64,000 nucleotides of DNA from Nymphaea colorata (Eukaryota; Streptophyta; Magnoliopsida; Nymphaeales; Nymphaeaceae). The stretch is taken from contig NC_045142.1 in the NCBI RefSeq assembly GCF_008831285.2, positions 26,363,876 through 26,427,875 of the forward strand, written 5' to 3'. Both the position numbers and the translations under genes were made by a program. Of this stretch, positions 49,761 through 62,939 are shown in pieces; position 1 is the first letter of the stretch; every line of letters starts with the position of its first letter. The notes beneath the pieces are model-generated. The model had not been told where the DNA came from. It saw nothing but the letters and a program-made list of their open reading frames with translations, and made no database searches.

Positions 49761-52693
49761 TTCGGTCTGATTTAGGCTCAAACGTCATTAGTTGAACCAT
49801 GAAGATGTAATACTAATTGTTTTTTAAACACAAACAAGTTGATGTGAACATATACAAGTTTCAAATGGTCTGAAAAAGAAAAATCTTTTTCACATCTTTT
49901 TCACTGTAAACAAGTTAGTTATAGCTCTACCCATTTTGGGTGAAACCTCCACTCAACTCTTTATCCCCTTAAGGTACAAGGTCTGCTTGTTTTAAAAATT
50001 CGAAATAGAAACTAACCCCTATCAGCCCCCGCCCTGTCCATTGTGCCAACCCCCTTAGGGTTAAGCTCTACCCATTTGCTAAATCTGAACCAACTTGGCT
50101 GGGTTTAGTTTGAGGCCCTGGACGAGTTGATTGATTCAGTTTTGGTGGTCAATAGTACAATTCTAATATTAGTGGTCTATTTTTGTAAAAAACAAAAAAA
50201 ACTAAATAAATAATTCAAATAAAAAATAAAACAACAAATGAGAAAAAAATAACTGGTGGATATAGGAGAAGAGAGAGAAAGCGAGAGCTAGAGAGGGACA
50301 GAAAAGAGCATCCTCATCTGTGACGCTAAAAAGGTATGGTGAGTGAAGCAAGTTGACTTCAAAAATTTGTGATCTTTCATTTTCAGAGTGTTAGAGATTA
50401 AGCGCACTATGGGGGAGAGAGTTTTCTTCTGAAAAAAACCTGTAACGTGATGCTCCTGAACTCCATTTTTTGCCATTCAACATCATATATATATATATAT
50501 ATATATCACACAAATATATATATGTAGAGAGAGAGAGATTTATTTGAAAAAATTTGAAAACCTTCCTTTGGTTCTTAATCTTGTCGAGAGATTTGGTGTT
50601 CGGCGAGAAATACCATCGGATAAGGGTTCATGTTTTACTACTGCATATGTTAAAATAAAAACTGAGGCTTCTTACAAGAAAATAAAATAGTGGAGGCCTA
50701 AATTGGAATTTACAGCAAAATTTTGGGTTGTGACTGAAAAGTTCTGAAAAAGGCCCATAGAAAACCTTGGGCAGGGGAACAAGATTTTTCTCTCTTCTTC
50801 TTCTTCTTCTTCTTCTTTTTTTTTTTTTTTGGATTTTTACATAGCTTTAGATGCACTTTTATTGAAACTCAACTTCAGGTCCGGTAGGGTGCAAATGTTT
50901 TCGATCAAGAAAATTTATCAGAAACTTGCTTGCTCAAATTTAGGTTACAAATATTGTTGGCAATAAAGTTTATGTGTTTTTTTTTATGAAATTTTAACTT
51001 TTGTTGAAACAATTAATTAAAAATAAAAGAAATTCTTAAAATATTTTTAAAAATGTTTAAAAAGTGATGCATTGCACCCTTGAATCGGCCAACTAAATTG
51101 AATCAGTTTGCCACCAATTCGATTTGAATAGACGGATTCAGGCGAATCTGAGGCCCATTTTAATAACAATTGTAAAATGCGTTTCATCCTTACTCTCATA
51201 ACCTTACTTTCAGTTAATAACTGTAATACATAAAAAAATATTTTTCTTGATACATTTTTATGATTTAAAAAAAAACTTTTTTTTTTAAATGAAACAACCT
51301 AAAAATATGTTAGGTTTGACAACTCACAATCAAATTATGCCAACAAAATGACTCTCAGAATTATATATCAAAGAAAAATGAGATTTCCTGTCACATTATT
51401 TAAGATGAGATAATGCTAAGGGCCCTCCTGGGTTTCAATTGTGGCTTAGGATGAGATAAGATGTCACCTCAAAGGCATGATATATCATGATCTTGTTGCT
51501 TTTTTCCTGCTTTATAATTAACTAATCTCATATTTATCTGATCCTGTTTGGTGGCAGACTTCTTAAAACTCATTGACCATCTGGCTATAATCTCAACTAC
51601 TGCTACTTTTTCCCTCAATCATCCTCATGATTTCTTCTAGAAAAGAAGGCAAGCTCACTCACTATTACTTAAGGATCTAAATGTTTCGGATATATCAGTT
51701 TTTGCTTATCCAAGTTTGAAACTTTGAATTGCATCTAGATTAGAGACCTGAATATGAACATTATTGGATTTGAATTTGGTATTAGTTTCAGAATAGAATG
51801 CCATCTAAAGTTTGCTGAACTTGTTTTAACTCCTCTTTACGATTTGTAAGAAATATGAAGAAAGCCCCTTAGAATTTGTAAAGAGCATGAATGGTTCTCT
51901 TGAAAGTTTTCCTGGATTTCCCACTCGTATCTGGTATCCAGATTTGGATCCAATAAATATATGGAGAACCCATTTGTGACTGCATTTGAAGCAGCTGAAA
52001 CTGCATCGTTCTCTTCCTCAATGTCATTCATATTGTAACCTGCCTTGAACCAGCCATCAACTTAGACTCGTATATGGATCTAGAAACCTTATGCCAAGGC
52101 TGTGCATGGTACACCCCCATGCACATAACCAGCTCTCCCCTAAGAACTATTTCTAGAGATGTTATATATATATATATATAAAAGCAACTTCTTTCAGTTT
52201 AGAACATAACGAAGGTGCTCCCAGTATTACAGGCTCTTAAGAATCAAACTAATAAAAGAAAGAGTGCGAGCACCAATGGCTCTATATGCCCAGTTAGGGA
52301 GACATGGTCTAATCAATTAACGGGTTGCCGTCTCGGTTTGGCCTAAATAGGCTAGTTCAAGGCGATACGTATTATTAATTTATCAGCCGATATGGTGTTG
52401 AATCGGTCGATGCAAGCCGAGATGGCCGGAGTGCCGGTACCTGGTTGGCAGTCAAGATGAGGTGCTGAATCACAGATTACAAGTGATTTAGTAGCATGCA
52501 ATAGAGCAAGTATGGTGCATGTGGAGGATGGCCGCCGGAGTCGCCCCCATCCACCCAGCTACTTCAACTGGCTGTTTGATCCATTCTCTATATGTTTGCC
52601 GCCTCGCCGGTCACCGGCGGCCACCCCCTGCAAACGATACCGCATCTTGATAGATAGACTAGTGGAAGCAGCGAATCGGTTCTGATCTATCTA

Positions 52694-53030
52694 AAATTGG
52701 GCAGATATAAAGCTGACAAAAGGTGCAGGCCGCTAATCATCAGGCCGAGTACCAGACTCGGGCCTGATCTGGTCTCGCCTGATTATCATCGACCAAATTG
52801 GGCAGATATATACCAGACAAAAGGTCGAGGCCCCGGTTATTATCAGGCCGAGTACCAGACTTGGTCTGGTTTGGCCTGACTATCATCAGGTCGAGTACCA
52901 GATAATTGGGTCTGCTCTGGTCTGCCCTGACCACCATCACGTTGGGTACCAATACCATGCTTTGGTCCGTTGAGTACCAACAGAATTCTGCTCAGGCCCT
53001 TATGGGGCCATAAATAGGACTGGTCCGCCA
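52694..53030. repeat. Degenerate tandem repeat, about 101-bp period
   Basis: AAATTGGGCAGATATA recurs at 52694 and 52795. After it come GACAAAAGGT, CAGGCCGAGTACCAGACT and a CTGATCTGGT-like block. Further partial units (GGTCGAGTACCAGA, TTGGGTACCA, TTGAGTACCA) continue towards 53000, becoming more diverged. The array ends directly before the MITE at 53035. Its open frames on both strands are by-products of the repeat. Confidence 0.8.
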
Positions 53031-53034
53031 TGCC

Positions 53035-53392
53035 TAGGGATGTCAATATATCCGATTTGAATCGGATATCCGACAGATCTGGTTCCAAAAAATTGGATAT
53101 GAAAAAAGATTTAATATCCGATTAAGAAATGAGATAAGATTCAAATTTAATAAATGACATTTGATCGGAGTCGGATCGGATTCATTTTTAGACAAATATC
53201 TTGTATCTAATGTTATTAAATTTTGAAAATTGGCAAACTCCGGTTCGAATCGGATTCGGGTACAAAAATATAAAATTTGGATTTGGATATGACTTTTCTT
53301 TATTCGAATTCGAATCCAAATATGTGAATATCCCAAAAAGCGGATGTGATTAAGGATATATCCGATGTAAATCTGATCCATTGACATCCCTA
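53035..53392. mobile_element. MITE with 13-bp perfect terminal inverted repeats
   Basis: A 358-bp element with ends TAGGGATGTCAAT and ATTGACATCCCTA. The inside is AT-rich with repeated ATCCGA, CGGAT and GAATTCGAAT words on both strands, giving a foldback tendency. Flanks (GCCATGCC and GCCAATCA) agree at only five of eight bases, so the expected hAT-type target duplication is uncertain. Related copies are at 25788-26188 and 49397-49760. Confidence 0.75.
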
Positions 53393-55030
53393 GCCAATCA
53401 GCCGAGATGTTAACGACACTGAGGGAAGAGATGAAGGAAAGTTTCAAAAAAACGATTCTCAGTTTTTCCTTTCTTTCTCTCTCAAAGTTGTGTCTAATTA
53501 ATTCTTTCGAATAACTACACCATAAATCAATGTTTCAGATGGGGTTAGTGCAACAGCTTAGGGTGGGGGTTGGTAGGTAGCACCCGCCAGTCTTTATTTC
53601 GAGTGTAGGGGAGGTTGTCAGTCTACATTTTTAATGAAAGAGCATCAACCTCCTGTGCTACAAAAAGGGGTTCACCGGTCCAGAAGTTGAAGTGCATAGG
53701 TGGCAGCAAAGTAAGACACCTAAAGTAGGTCTTGTACTTTATGAGAATAAAGGGTTGGGTTGCAGCTACGACTCTCTACTAGACAATGGGTCTCCCTGCT
53801 CACCCCAAATACGAAAATTGTCGCAAGAATAAGTGGAAGCAAAATGTTGCACACACACAAGTTAGAGAATCGATTCCCTATTTCAAGAGAAAAGAATCAA
53901 ATGCCAAAGCATCCATTAAATCTGCTCATTACTAAAAGGCTAGGGAGGACTTTCCCGGCAAACGGGAGTCACTTTTGCTTTCTTTTCTCTACGATTGGTG
54001 CGGAAAACGTACCAATTGCATGCAATCTTTTTTTAATTTTACTTAGAAGCAACGGGCCTAGGTTGGGAGACTTTGTCCCTCCCCTGAGGTGTCTCGCCCC
54101 CCATGGTCCTAGCTTTCATGAGGGACCCGCGCCACTGAGATTTGAAACGGGTACCCATCGGTGAGATTTGAATAGATTATACTTAAGATAACAATTGATT
54201 GTCTTTGATCAGTTGATTTGAATGGAATCGGGCAGTAAAACAATTGGACTCCTCGGCCAATACAAGATGGCAAGTGTCACACGCAGTTTATTTTTCGCTA
54301 TATATATTTGATTTGCATCTACTTTTGATTCGATTTTTTCCACTATTGAAACCCCCCGGAGTCGAGAAAATGAAATCTAAATCGTTTATCACGTTTGTTA
54401 TATAGTTCGAGATTCCCCATTTGACATAACAGCGAATCTCATAACATCGAATGTTTAGAAAAGGCAGATTTAGACTTGGGAACGTGATTTAGCAGAGCAC
54501 ATGATCGGATGGCCTCCATAAACGAAAAGAGTGCATTCGCCAGCATAAAATATCTGCTCATCGTAAGGACACGCAGCACCGCAAGTACAACAACCATGGC
54601 CCGCTTCTGTGGCCGGAGCGTGGCGACCACACACGTCACACCTTCACCCCCGGCCGAGCCTTTTGTGTTTATGACGAGCATCCGCTGATTGGACGAGGCG
54701 ACGCGTCGCTTTCACGTGTTTGGCTCCACGAAAGTCTTTTTTTCCCACAAAACGGAACGGGGACAAGTGAAACGGGTACTTTAAATGTAGGGTTAATTAT
54801 GTCATTCTAATTAAACGGCGTCCATCAACGCACTTCACAAGAAAAGCAAAGACCAACGGAGACGGCAACGCCGTGACAAAAATGACGAAATGCATTTGCC
54901 CCCATGACAAGGGGTACCATAATTATCTCGGAGAACATTTTAATTCCCACTATGCCCGCCACCAACCGTCGACGCCGCGGGGTCCTTAGACGCCAGAGGC
55001 GACCGGAAGGGATGACGACTCCTACGCCTT

Positions 55031-56065
55031 CTACGACCCGAAGCCGTGATGGAACCGAGGCCTGGATTGACATTCTTCCCGTCGCCGCCGCCTGCTCGGC
55101 CCGCCCTTCGACGCTTCCCGCGTGGCGAGGCTCGGCGCTCCGCAACGGCCCCCGTCCGGAGAAGCCTGGACGCTTGGACCTCCCGCGATCTCCATAAACA
55201 TCCTCTGAAGGTCCTCAAAGCTATCATTCTGCAATTTCCCAACCACAGATTCGATCAAATCACCAAACTATGCTTCTTGCCCCGAGTGATGATTTCTCCC
55301 GGGTCGTTATTAACTAAAAGCAACTTTGGGAACTCGATCGATCGATCGGTCGCTCACCTGGCTTCTGGTTTGGTTCATCATCGACATCATTTCTTGCATA
55401 AAATCGCAGAATCCCTAGGCAGAAGCGCGAAATATTTCACGATATCGTGAGATCCGAAGGCAAAGGAAATTCAGAAATACAGAATCCAGAAAGAGAATCA
55501 GGCCATTCCACAATTTGATCGATTTAGGAAAGATTCAGGAAGCAAGGAAATTCTCCGCGAACAAAGGAGAACAAATCTTCGGCCTCCCTCCATCTCACCT
55601 CATCCTCTCCTTCTAGCGGATCGAACAGTCCCGCGTCGTACAGAGCCCTCTTCCCTTCGTCCGAGAGAACTGCAACGTCAATAAAACCAATCAGAGATCC
55701 GTTAATCATCTAATGGAGAAACCTTTGCGCGATTCTATGAATCTCTCGCGCTTACCTGCGTATGCCTCCTGGATCTGCTGAAACTGTCGCTTCGCCTCTC
55801 CCGCCACCGACGGGTCTCTCGTCCACCGATCCGGATGCCATTGCTCCACAAATCACAGGCAATAACGCACGGAACGGTAAGCAAATAACAGGGAAAAAGC
55901 AGAAAAGGAAAAGAATCGAGATCCAGAAATTGAAGAACTGAAGGAGGAGGACAACAAAAATCTCACCAGAGCGAGTTTTCTGTACGCGCCGCGAATCTCC
56001 GTCACCGAAGCGCCTCGATCGACGCCGAGGACTCTGTAGTAAGACGGTCTTCCATCGAGATCCAT
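55031..56065 (-). CDS. Small J-domain (DnaJ-type) protein
   Basis: Hsp70 co-chaperone. Predicted exons in coding order: 56065-55967, 55843-55756, 55669-55599, 55414-55358, 55228-55031; phases join to 170 residues. The start MDLDGRPSYYRVLGVDRGAS matches the usual J-domain opening. HPD is at residues 36-38 in QWHPDRW, followed by QFQQIQEAYAVLSDEGKRALYDAG, so the J-domain is complete (about 8-76). Then come FDPLEGEDE, a Phe/Met-rich stretch (FCDFMQEMMSMMNQTRSQ) and NDSFEDLQRMFMEIA. The last 55 or so residues are Gly/Arg-rich (SRRRRREE) and GC-rich. There is no G/F region, zinc finger or transmembrane segment, which suggests a class C J-protein of nucleus or cytosol. The C-terminal tail is the least certain part. 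Confidence 0.9.
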
Positions 56066-59000
56066 TATTTCCGGAAGAGAACTCGCCACTCGCCGCCTCA
56101 ACGTCGCGATTTCATGCCGGAAGAAGCTGGTGCGTTGCGGTTTCTCGTCGGAGACGCTTCTTCTTTGATCTGAAAAGATGGAGGCCGCCGGCTTCGCAGG
56201 CGGGCCCTTAAAATAATGAAGGCGGAAAAAAATAATGGAAAAAAATTGGCGAGCGAAGAGGAAATATCCGAGGCGCTCCAGAACGTTCCCCGGCGGTTTG
56301 GTGGCCAGATATTTTCGCGCTCGACGAAGCGGTTTTCCCAACGAGAGCGGTTTCGAGGAAAGCGGGTTCGAAAATATCTCAGCAGAGGGGAATCTCCTGG
56401 ATTCACTTGCGCGTCTGAGTTTCGGCTTCTTTCCTTTTTTTTTTTTTTTTTTATTTTCTCCCCATGAGTTTTTTAGTTTCCAGAACATCACAAAATGTCC
56501 CCATGAAAGTTTCTATTTCAGTATGATGCACATGCTGGCATCCCTAGCACTTATCGCCTCATTAAGTTTTAGCAAGTAAACGAGAAGAACTTTAATTTAA
56601 GTTAATATGTAATTAATTATAGGAAATTAGCCATTAATTAGGGTGCTTTTCACGCCCATAGGTGCTATCAGCTAAGGACCTTCCTTCTATACCATGTGTA
56701 TACTATAAAAATGATTCTACCATATATGTATTTTTTTTTATTCGGTTGATAATCAATTTTACGGCATGACGCTGACGACCTTCCTTCTATATCTTGTAGT
56801 AATAATCCCCGTAGCATTATGACATTTGCTACAGCGATATTGTTCGTATATCAAATTGTTAATGAACTGAATTTTGGATTTAGCTTGTGCTATGATAAAA
56901 CTTGTCAAACACCATTAAATCTTCTCTCTCTCTATATATATATATCTATATATATATATATAGAGAGAGAGAGAGATTTAATGGTGTGTGTGACCAAATG
57001 CATTACTAATGTCATGTGTGGAAATGCATGAAACTTGGTCTGAAAATTTATTATTTGTTAAAAGGAGCAAGATAATAGCATGATTCTAATTTCTAACAAG
57101 GAAATTATGTTGTCGTCATCTATGCCACCATATTTAGCAATATCGCTGTTTTTTGTCGCCCCATCAAGTTTCTCTCTCTCTATGTATATATATTATTTGT
57201 TCAAAAAATAAATAAGTCGTTAAAAATACTAGAATTGATAAAATCACTGAAAATCAACATGTGGCACTCTTAAATTGAATCTAATTGTTTTCCGAATTTT
57301 TCATTGGATCCATATTTCCGGCGGTGTTAATGGCTGGAACACAGGGCACGGCCCAAAATAATGATCTGGATAACTTGTCTCAGTTTATATGTCCTCAGAC
57401 AGGAAGGTTGTGTGCACCTAATCCCCGCCGACCTAAATGGTGTTGTTAAAAAGAGAAAACCTTCCCTTCTGTCATTTCAGCCCTTCCCTTAAAAGCGCGA
57501 CATAAATTATGGTTTCATCTGTAAGAGCAGAGTGGAACACAAAACCATTTGTCTCTTGACATTTTCTTCCATCATGCAAACACTCTGGAAGAAATGTTTG
57601 ACCGTAAAAGTCACAAAATATATGTGTTTGAATTTGCTGGGGTCTGCCATGCCCTACGAGGATGAACTGGCCGGAGTCTAGGCGTTGTTCCGGCGATCAG
57701 ACCAATGTTAGTACTTTGTCTACATTGCACCGGCCGAAGCGTTAGTTCCCCTCAGGCCGAGCACGGTGGGAGTATGACTTTGATGGCTCCGGACTCTGCA
57801 CGGACTCGAACCGAGTCGGTTCATGTCGTTTTCTGCCGGTGCTTACGTACATACTTAGCATGACTCAGCTCACACAGGTGCTCCGGCCCTACTCGAGCTT
57901 AACCCTAAGCTCAAGTTCAGCAGTTCAGATAAGGGATGGTAGGCAGCCAGTTTTCGTTTTAATCCATAAAGGGTCAACTGTCTAATGTTGTAAAAAAGGG
58001 TTATTAATGTGTACGGAAACATACCTTGTGCGTGACAAAGATAATGAGTTGGGTGAAAGTTTCGACTATCTTACGAATAATATGATGAAATACTTCTCAT
58101 ACTCATCCAAATAATACTCATCCAAATATTCACCTGCTTGGGTAATATGTTTTTGTATGTCGAGTAATTAAATATACAAGAGAATTGAAATATACTTAGA
58201 TTATAGATGTAGCTGAATAGTTAAAAATATTTCATTGAAAAGTAATTGTCCAAGGAGCATCAAAGTGTGTACATGACACTTTTAGTAACATGATGAAGAT
58301 ATATATATATAAACATATGGCCACATCGGGCATTTGACACGTTTGAATCTAATGGTCCTTCCCAAATTCCTCTGAGTTGTCATATATTTAAATTTAAATT
58401 CCAAAATAAAAACAAAAAAGTCATGTAATATATGAATCGGTTTTGTAAAAACCCACCAGCGAATCCAATTAAAAGTCTTGCGAGTTGCAACGTGGAATGA
58501 CGATTCCGATACACTGGAACGCCATTTTAAAACCAACTAAAATAAATGCAAATATTCAAAGCTGAATCTGCAATATATTTACCCATCCCCTCATCTGTTC
58601 GGCCCTTCCTGTAAAACCCACAAAAAAAAAAAAAAAAAAAAATCGAACCAAACAGATACCATTTTTTACCATGGTATCGGATCCTATCTGAACCGGTTTT
58701 CCATTCCGATTTTTCAATATTTTTTTTACCATATTCACTTACTTAAAATCGTTCGAAAATATATATGATTTAAGTATGATTAATTCACATCCTTGGTTAA
58801 AATTTGAAACAAAATGATGCGTGAATCAACTAAGGCTACATTTGTATCCCCTTGGATCGGACATCAAATCATTGCAAGAAAACCAATTTAGAAAACAAAG
58901 AGTGTGTTCAGCAGCCAGTGATAAGATCGATGCTGCTTCTTGGATTTAGCCACAACAATTTCACCTATAAACGAGTCAAATCTTTTAACTTTTCTTTTTT

Positions 59001-59397
59001 TTTAAAATTGTTTTTTTACTGTTTCGTTTATTTTCCAGATGTGATTTATATTTTGCAAAGATAATATAATTTTTTTTATTTACTTCAATTGTTTTTTAAC
59101 TATCAATTTGTTTTGCGCTGTAAATGCATATTTATGACTTCCAAAAGTAGGAAAGCATAGATGAGGTTTCTAAAAGAGTTTGGCATCTATCTACTGCCAA
59201 AGCATCAATGGAGCTTAATATTATCATAAACACTTATTAGTGATAATAATTATAAAATTATCATTTTTTTAACGTGTCATCGTAAATATTCCGATAATGG
59301 TAGGATTGGGTCCGATTCAGGTCCGATCCGATCCAATCCCAAATTCATTAAATCATTTTTTCTTTTTGAAAAATGCACGTGAAGTCTCTCTCTCTCC

Positions 59398-59429
<32 letters not shown>

Positions 59430-60090
59430 ATATATATATACAATAATACAAACAATATTGAAGTCTATCATACGCTCATTGTAATTATACCTATAACACT
59501 CCATTTAAATGATTACAATCACAAATACACATGACACTCATTTACACAATGGTAGTTCATCCAATGAGTTTAATTTATAATTATACGAATAGAAATCTAT
59601 TTGACTGATTATAATCACATCATGAGGGTTTTACACATTAGTCAAACATAACAATTAGATATTTCATAAACTAATTTATGTTTAATTTCCTTTATAAGGT
59701 AACTTATTGGTATTTGAACAAAACATTACATATATAGTAATCAAGCCAACATTGGTTCGGCAAATTGTTAACGAAAATGTTGCTTGAAGGAATGTATTAA
59801 ACGCTGTGGAAACCAAGTGTATAGTTTTTTCTTTACATTTGTTACAAATTTGATATTTTTATAGTTTCGAAATTACATTTGGTTCAATTAAACCAGGTAA
59901 TAACCGGGTCCGTCCGGGCTGGGGTTGGGTTGGTCCGGGTCGAGAATCTAACCCAACCGTGATCCGAACTCCAGGCCAAAGGGAATTCAAATTGGTGACA
60001 TTTTGGAAAATAGTGGTAGTAACGATGGCATTTTCCATTTCCTCAAAGACCCATTACCCGAACCGCACTGGTCTCTCGCTCTTTCACTGC
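56066..60090. other. Divergent spacer between J-domain and importin alpha genes
   Basis: Begins with the GC-richer promoter and leader of the J-domain gene (to about 56430), then 3.6 kb of AT-rich DNA. It holds a hairpin at 56909-56987, a poly-A run near 58620-58641 and a CT/CA/TA compound microsatellite near 59384-59440. A sequence resembling degraded elements elsewhere in the window (GGGATGGTAGGCAGCCAG, near 57932) is also present. No gene is supported. Confidence 0.55.
56909..56987. repeat. 79-bp near-perfect hairpin of nested simple repeats
   Basis: ACACCATTAAATCT at the left pairs with AGATTTAATGGTGT at the right. Inside are CTCTCTCTCT paired with GAGAGAGAGA and a TATA core with the centre near 56948. 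Almost every base is in the stem. It may be a very short foldback element or a product of repeat slippage in a palindrome. Confidence 0.85.
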
Positions 60091-60096
60091 TTGGAG

Positions 60097-60104
60097 TATA
60101 AAAT
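60097..60104 (+). promoter_or_regulatory. TATA box of the importin alpha gene
   Basis: GTATAAAA lies about 330 bp before the ATG and upstream of a CT-rich leader (60150-60255) typical of plant 5' UTRs. Transcription would start near 60130. Confidence 0.6.
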
Positions 60105-60213
60105 GCCGCCCGCCTTCTTGGTTGTTGCCGTTCCCCTCTCGGAAAGCTTCGTGTCTCCCACTCTGCTGTGTTCGCTCGCTCTCTCCCTCTCTGCCTGCCT
60201 TCCTTAGTATCAG

Positions 60214-60430
60214 GTGCTCTTTCTTTCTTTCCCTGTCTCTCTCTTTCATTTTATCTCCTTGTGTCCTTGGTTAGGATTCTTTCCGGGATTGCAGATTACT
60301 TCTTCATTTGCGATCTTAGGGTTTCATTTTGGGTTATAGGTTCTTGTTGGTTTGCTAGGGTTTGGTATCGTCGATTCCAAGGATTTGCCTTCTCCTTGTG
60401 TTGGGTAGGTATCCTTTAGGCGTACTGCAG
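60214..60430 (+). other. Probable intron in the 5' UTR of importin alpha
   Basis: TATCAG is followed by GTGCTC (60214), and ACTGCAG ends at 60430, two bases before the start codon at 60433. The interval is T-rich and intron-like. The acceptor is convincing; the donor is weaker. Confidence 0.5.
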
Positions 60431-60432
60431 CC

Positions 60433-62882
60433 ATGTCTCTGAGGCCCAATGCCCGGACGGAGGTCCGCAAGAAGAGCTACAAGGTCGCCGTGGACGCTGA
60501 TGAGGCCAGGCGGAAGAGGGAGGACAACATGGTCGAGATCAGGAAGAACAAGAGGGAGGAGAACCTCCTGAAGAAGAGGAGGGAGGGGATGCAGGCGCAG
60601 GCCTTCGTCCCGACGTTGCAGGCGAGCGCAATGGAAAAGAAGGTAACTCCCTGGATGTGCTGGATTTTTTGGTTCCTTTGTTTTTTGTTGTTTCTTGATT
60701 AGGAGTACTAGTACGTTTCTCCGGGGGGTGGGGGTGGGGAGACGGTGCTGGTTTCCACCTCCATGGGTTCCTTGGTAGGTCAAAAACCTCCAAACACTTG
60801 TGGGCTTTGATCGTTGGGTTTCTAATTGGTTTTTGCTTTATCTGCTCTATATGGTGTTATTGTTTTCATCATGGCTATTAGTGTTCGATGGTACGGATGT
60901 GAATCAAATACTTCGGAATTTCATGTGCCTTGTTGATTTTAGAGTATGTGAGGATGAGATCAGATTTTCTCGTTGCCGTTTCTTTTCACTTACTGGAACA
61001 TTTTGATCTTCCAAAGTTGGAGAGTCTTCCTGCTATGGTTGCTGGGGTGTGGTCGGATGATAGCAATATGCAGTTGGAAGCGACTACCCAGTTTAGGAAA
61101 CTTCTTTCCATAGGTACTCAGTGTTCAGTAACTGTCGCTTTATTGATCTATCCGGTGCTATATTCTTCTTTTTTATCTTTTCATCGTTGTGATCTTTCTC
61201 CTGCAGAGCGCAGCCCTCCTATCGAAGAAGTTATTCAATCTGGTGTCGTTCCTCGATTTGTTGAGTTCCTCACGCGATCAGATTTCCCTCAACTTCAGGT
61301 TCATTGGATTGGCACTTAGCGTACTTGGAATATGCTCTTGCGTTTGTCGGGACCAGTGTTCAGGGATTTTTTGGTTATTTTATTTTTTATTTTGGGCTTC
61401 TCAGTTTGAGGCTGCGTGGGCTTTGACAAACATTGCTTCGGGCACTTCAGAGAACACCAGAGTTGTTATTGACCACGGGGCAGTTCCCATCTTTGTGCAA
61501 TTGCTCCAATCGCCTAGCGATGATGTCAGAGAACAGGTAAAATTTTTGTAGTCTCGTCTTCTTTCAGTTACTTGCACTTGCTTTTTGTTAAATGACATTA
61601 GGTTGGCTTCTCCTTCCATTTGCATAGGCGGTTTGGGCTTTGGGAAATGTTGCAGGTGACTCCTCCAAGTGTCGAGATCTGGTGCTGAGCCATGGTGCTT
61701 TGATACCACTATTGTCCCAACTTAATGAGCATGCCAAGCTTTCCATGTTAAGAAATGCCACGTGGACTCTATCTAACTTCTGTAGAGGCAAGCCTCAGCC
61801 TCCATTTGAACAGGTTTGTAGGGAGGCGTTTTAGATTGCATTTTCCTTCTTCTCGATGACCGACACAACTTTTGTTTATTTATGTATTTATTCGTTTTTT
61901 ACTGGAGCAGACAAAACCTGCACTACCTGCATTGCAAAGACTCATCCATTCAGCCGATGAGGAGGTACTGACAGATGCGTGCTGGGCGCTTTCCTATCTT
62001 TCAGATGGAACAAACGACAAAATACAGGCAGTTATTGATGCTGGAGTCTGCCCGAGGCTTGTGGAGCTTCTTCTGTATGTTGTCCCTACAAAGCTCCGAT
62101 TTTGTTTGGCTTCTATTTCTCTCTGCATTATGCCATGTGGGAGGATATTGAATTCAATAGTTTTTGTTTACAGTGGAATATGAGTCTTATTTTGAAGTTT
62201 TCTTGTTGCTCAGGCATCCTTCACCCTCAGTGCTTATTCCTGCTCTTCGCACTGTTGGAAACATTGTTACTGGTGATGATCAACAAACTCAGGTATACAT
62301 ATTTAGAAATTGTTCATGTGCTTATCACATGGTTTGCAGGTGATGTTGGTCCAGTGCTTATTGATGCTTTAAAGCTTTCTAACAGGGCCTTGAAACCGAG
62401 GCGGAGCCAGAATTTTCTGGCTAAGAGACACTAGTAATGAAATTCTAAGTTTTTAAGAGGCATCACTATGTAAATGAGAAAAATTGCCCCAATGTGAAAA
62501 TAACCACTTTTTGCTGGTCTGTGTGGGCAATTGCCCAACATGTCCACGCCTGCCTCTGCCCCTGTTTGGGAATCACAATGAAATAGTGGTTTTAGATCTC
62601 TTAATTTTTTGATTTGATGTATTTCTTGCTCAACAACCTCTCTCTCTCTCTCTCTCTCTCTTTCCCTCTCTCTCCCAGACACACACACACACACACATGC
62701 ACGTACAGATATCTGCATTTATATGTTGTAACTTATAAGTACATGCCCTTTGTGGAAACAAGTGATTGAGTTCTTTGATCAAAATTTCAGTTGATAAGCT
62801 TCCGTTTGTCTAAATGAATCACCAGAGTTGCATGCTGTGGTGAACATTCTACTTGAAGGAGCTAAGATTGGTTGAATTCCTG

Positions 62883-62939
<57 letters not shown>

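Larger units (their letters stand above)
46074..55030. other. Gene-free, repeat-rich spacer
   Basis: About 9 kb between the HIPP and J-domain genes. It starts with the CT-rich HIPP leader and promoter. It contains (CATCGC)4 near 47027-47050, TA runs near 47083-47108 and 50486-50506, a CTT run near 50798-50816, MITE copies near 49397-49760 and at 53035-53392, a tandem repeat at 52694-53030, and a GC-richer patch approaching the J-domain gene. No open frame resembles a known protein. Confidence 0.55.

Noticed and set aside
53043-53447. 134-residue frame on the - strand
   Set aside because: It lies across the MITE at 53035-53392 and reflects its repeated ATCCGA words.
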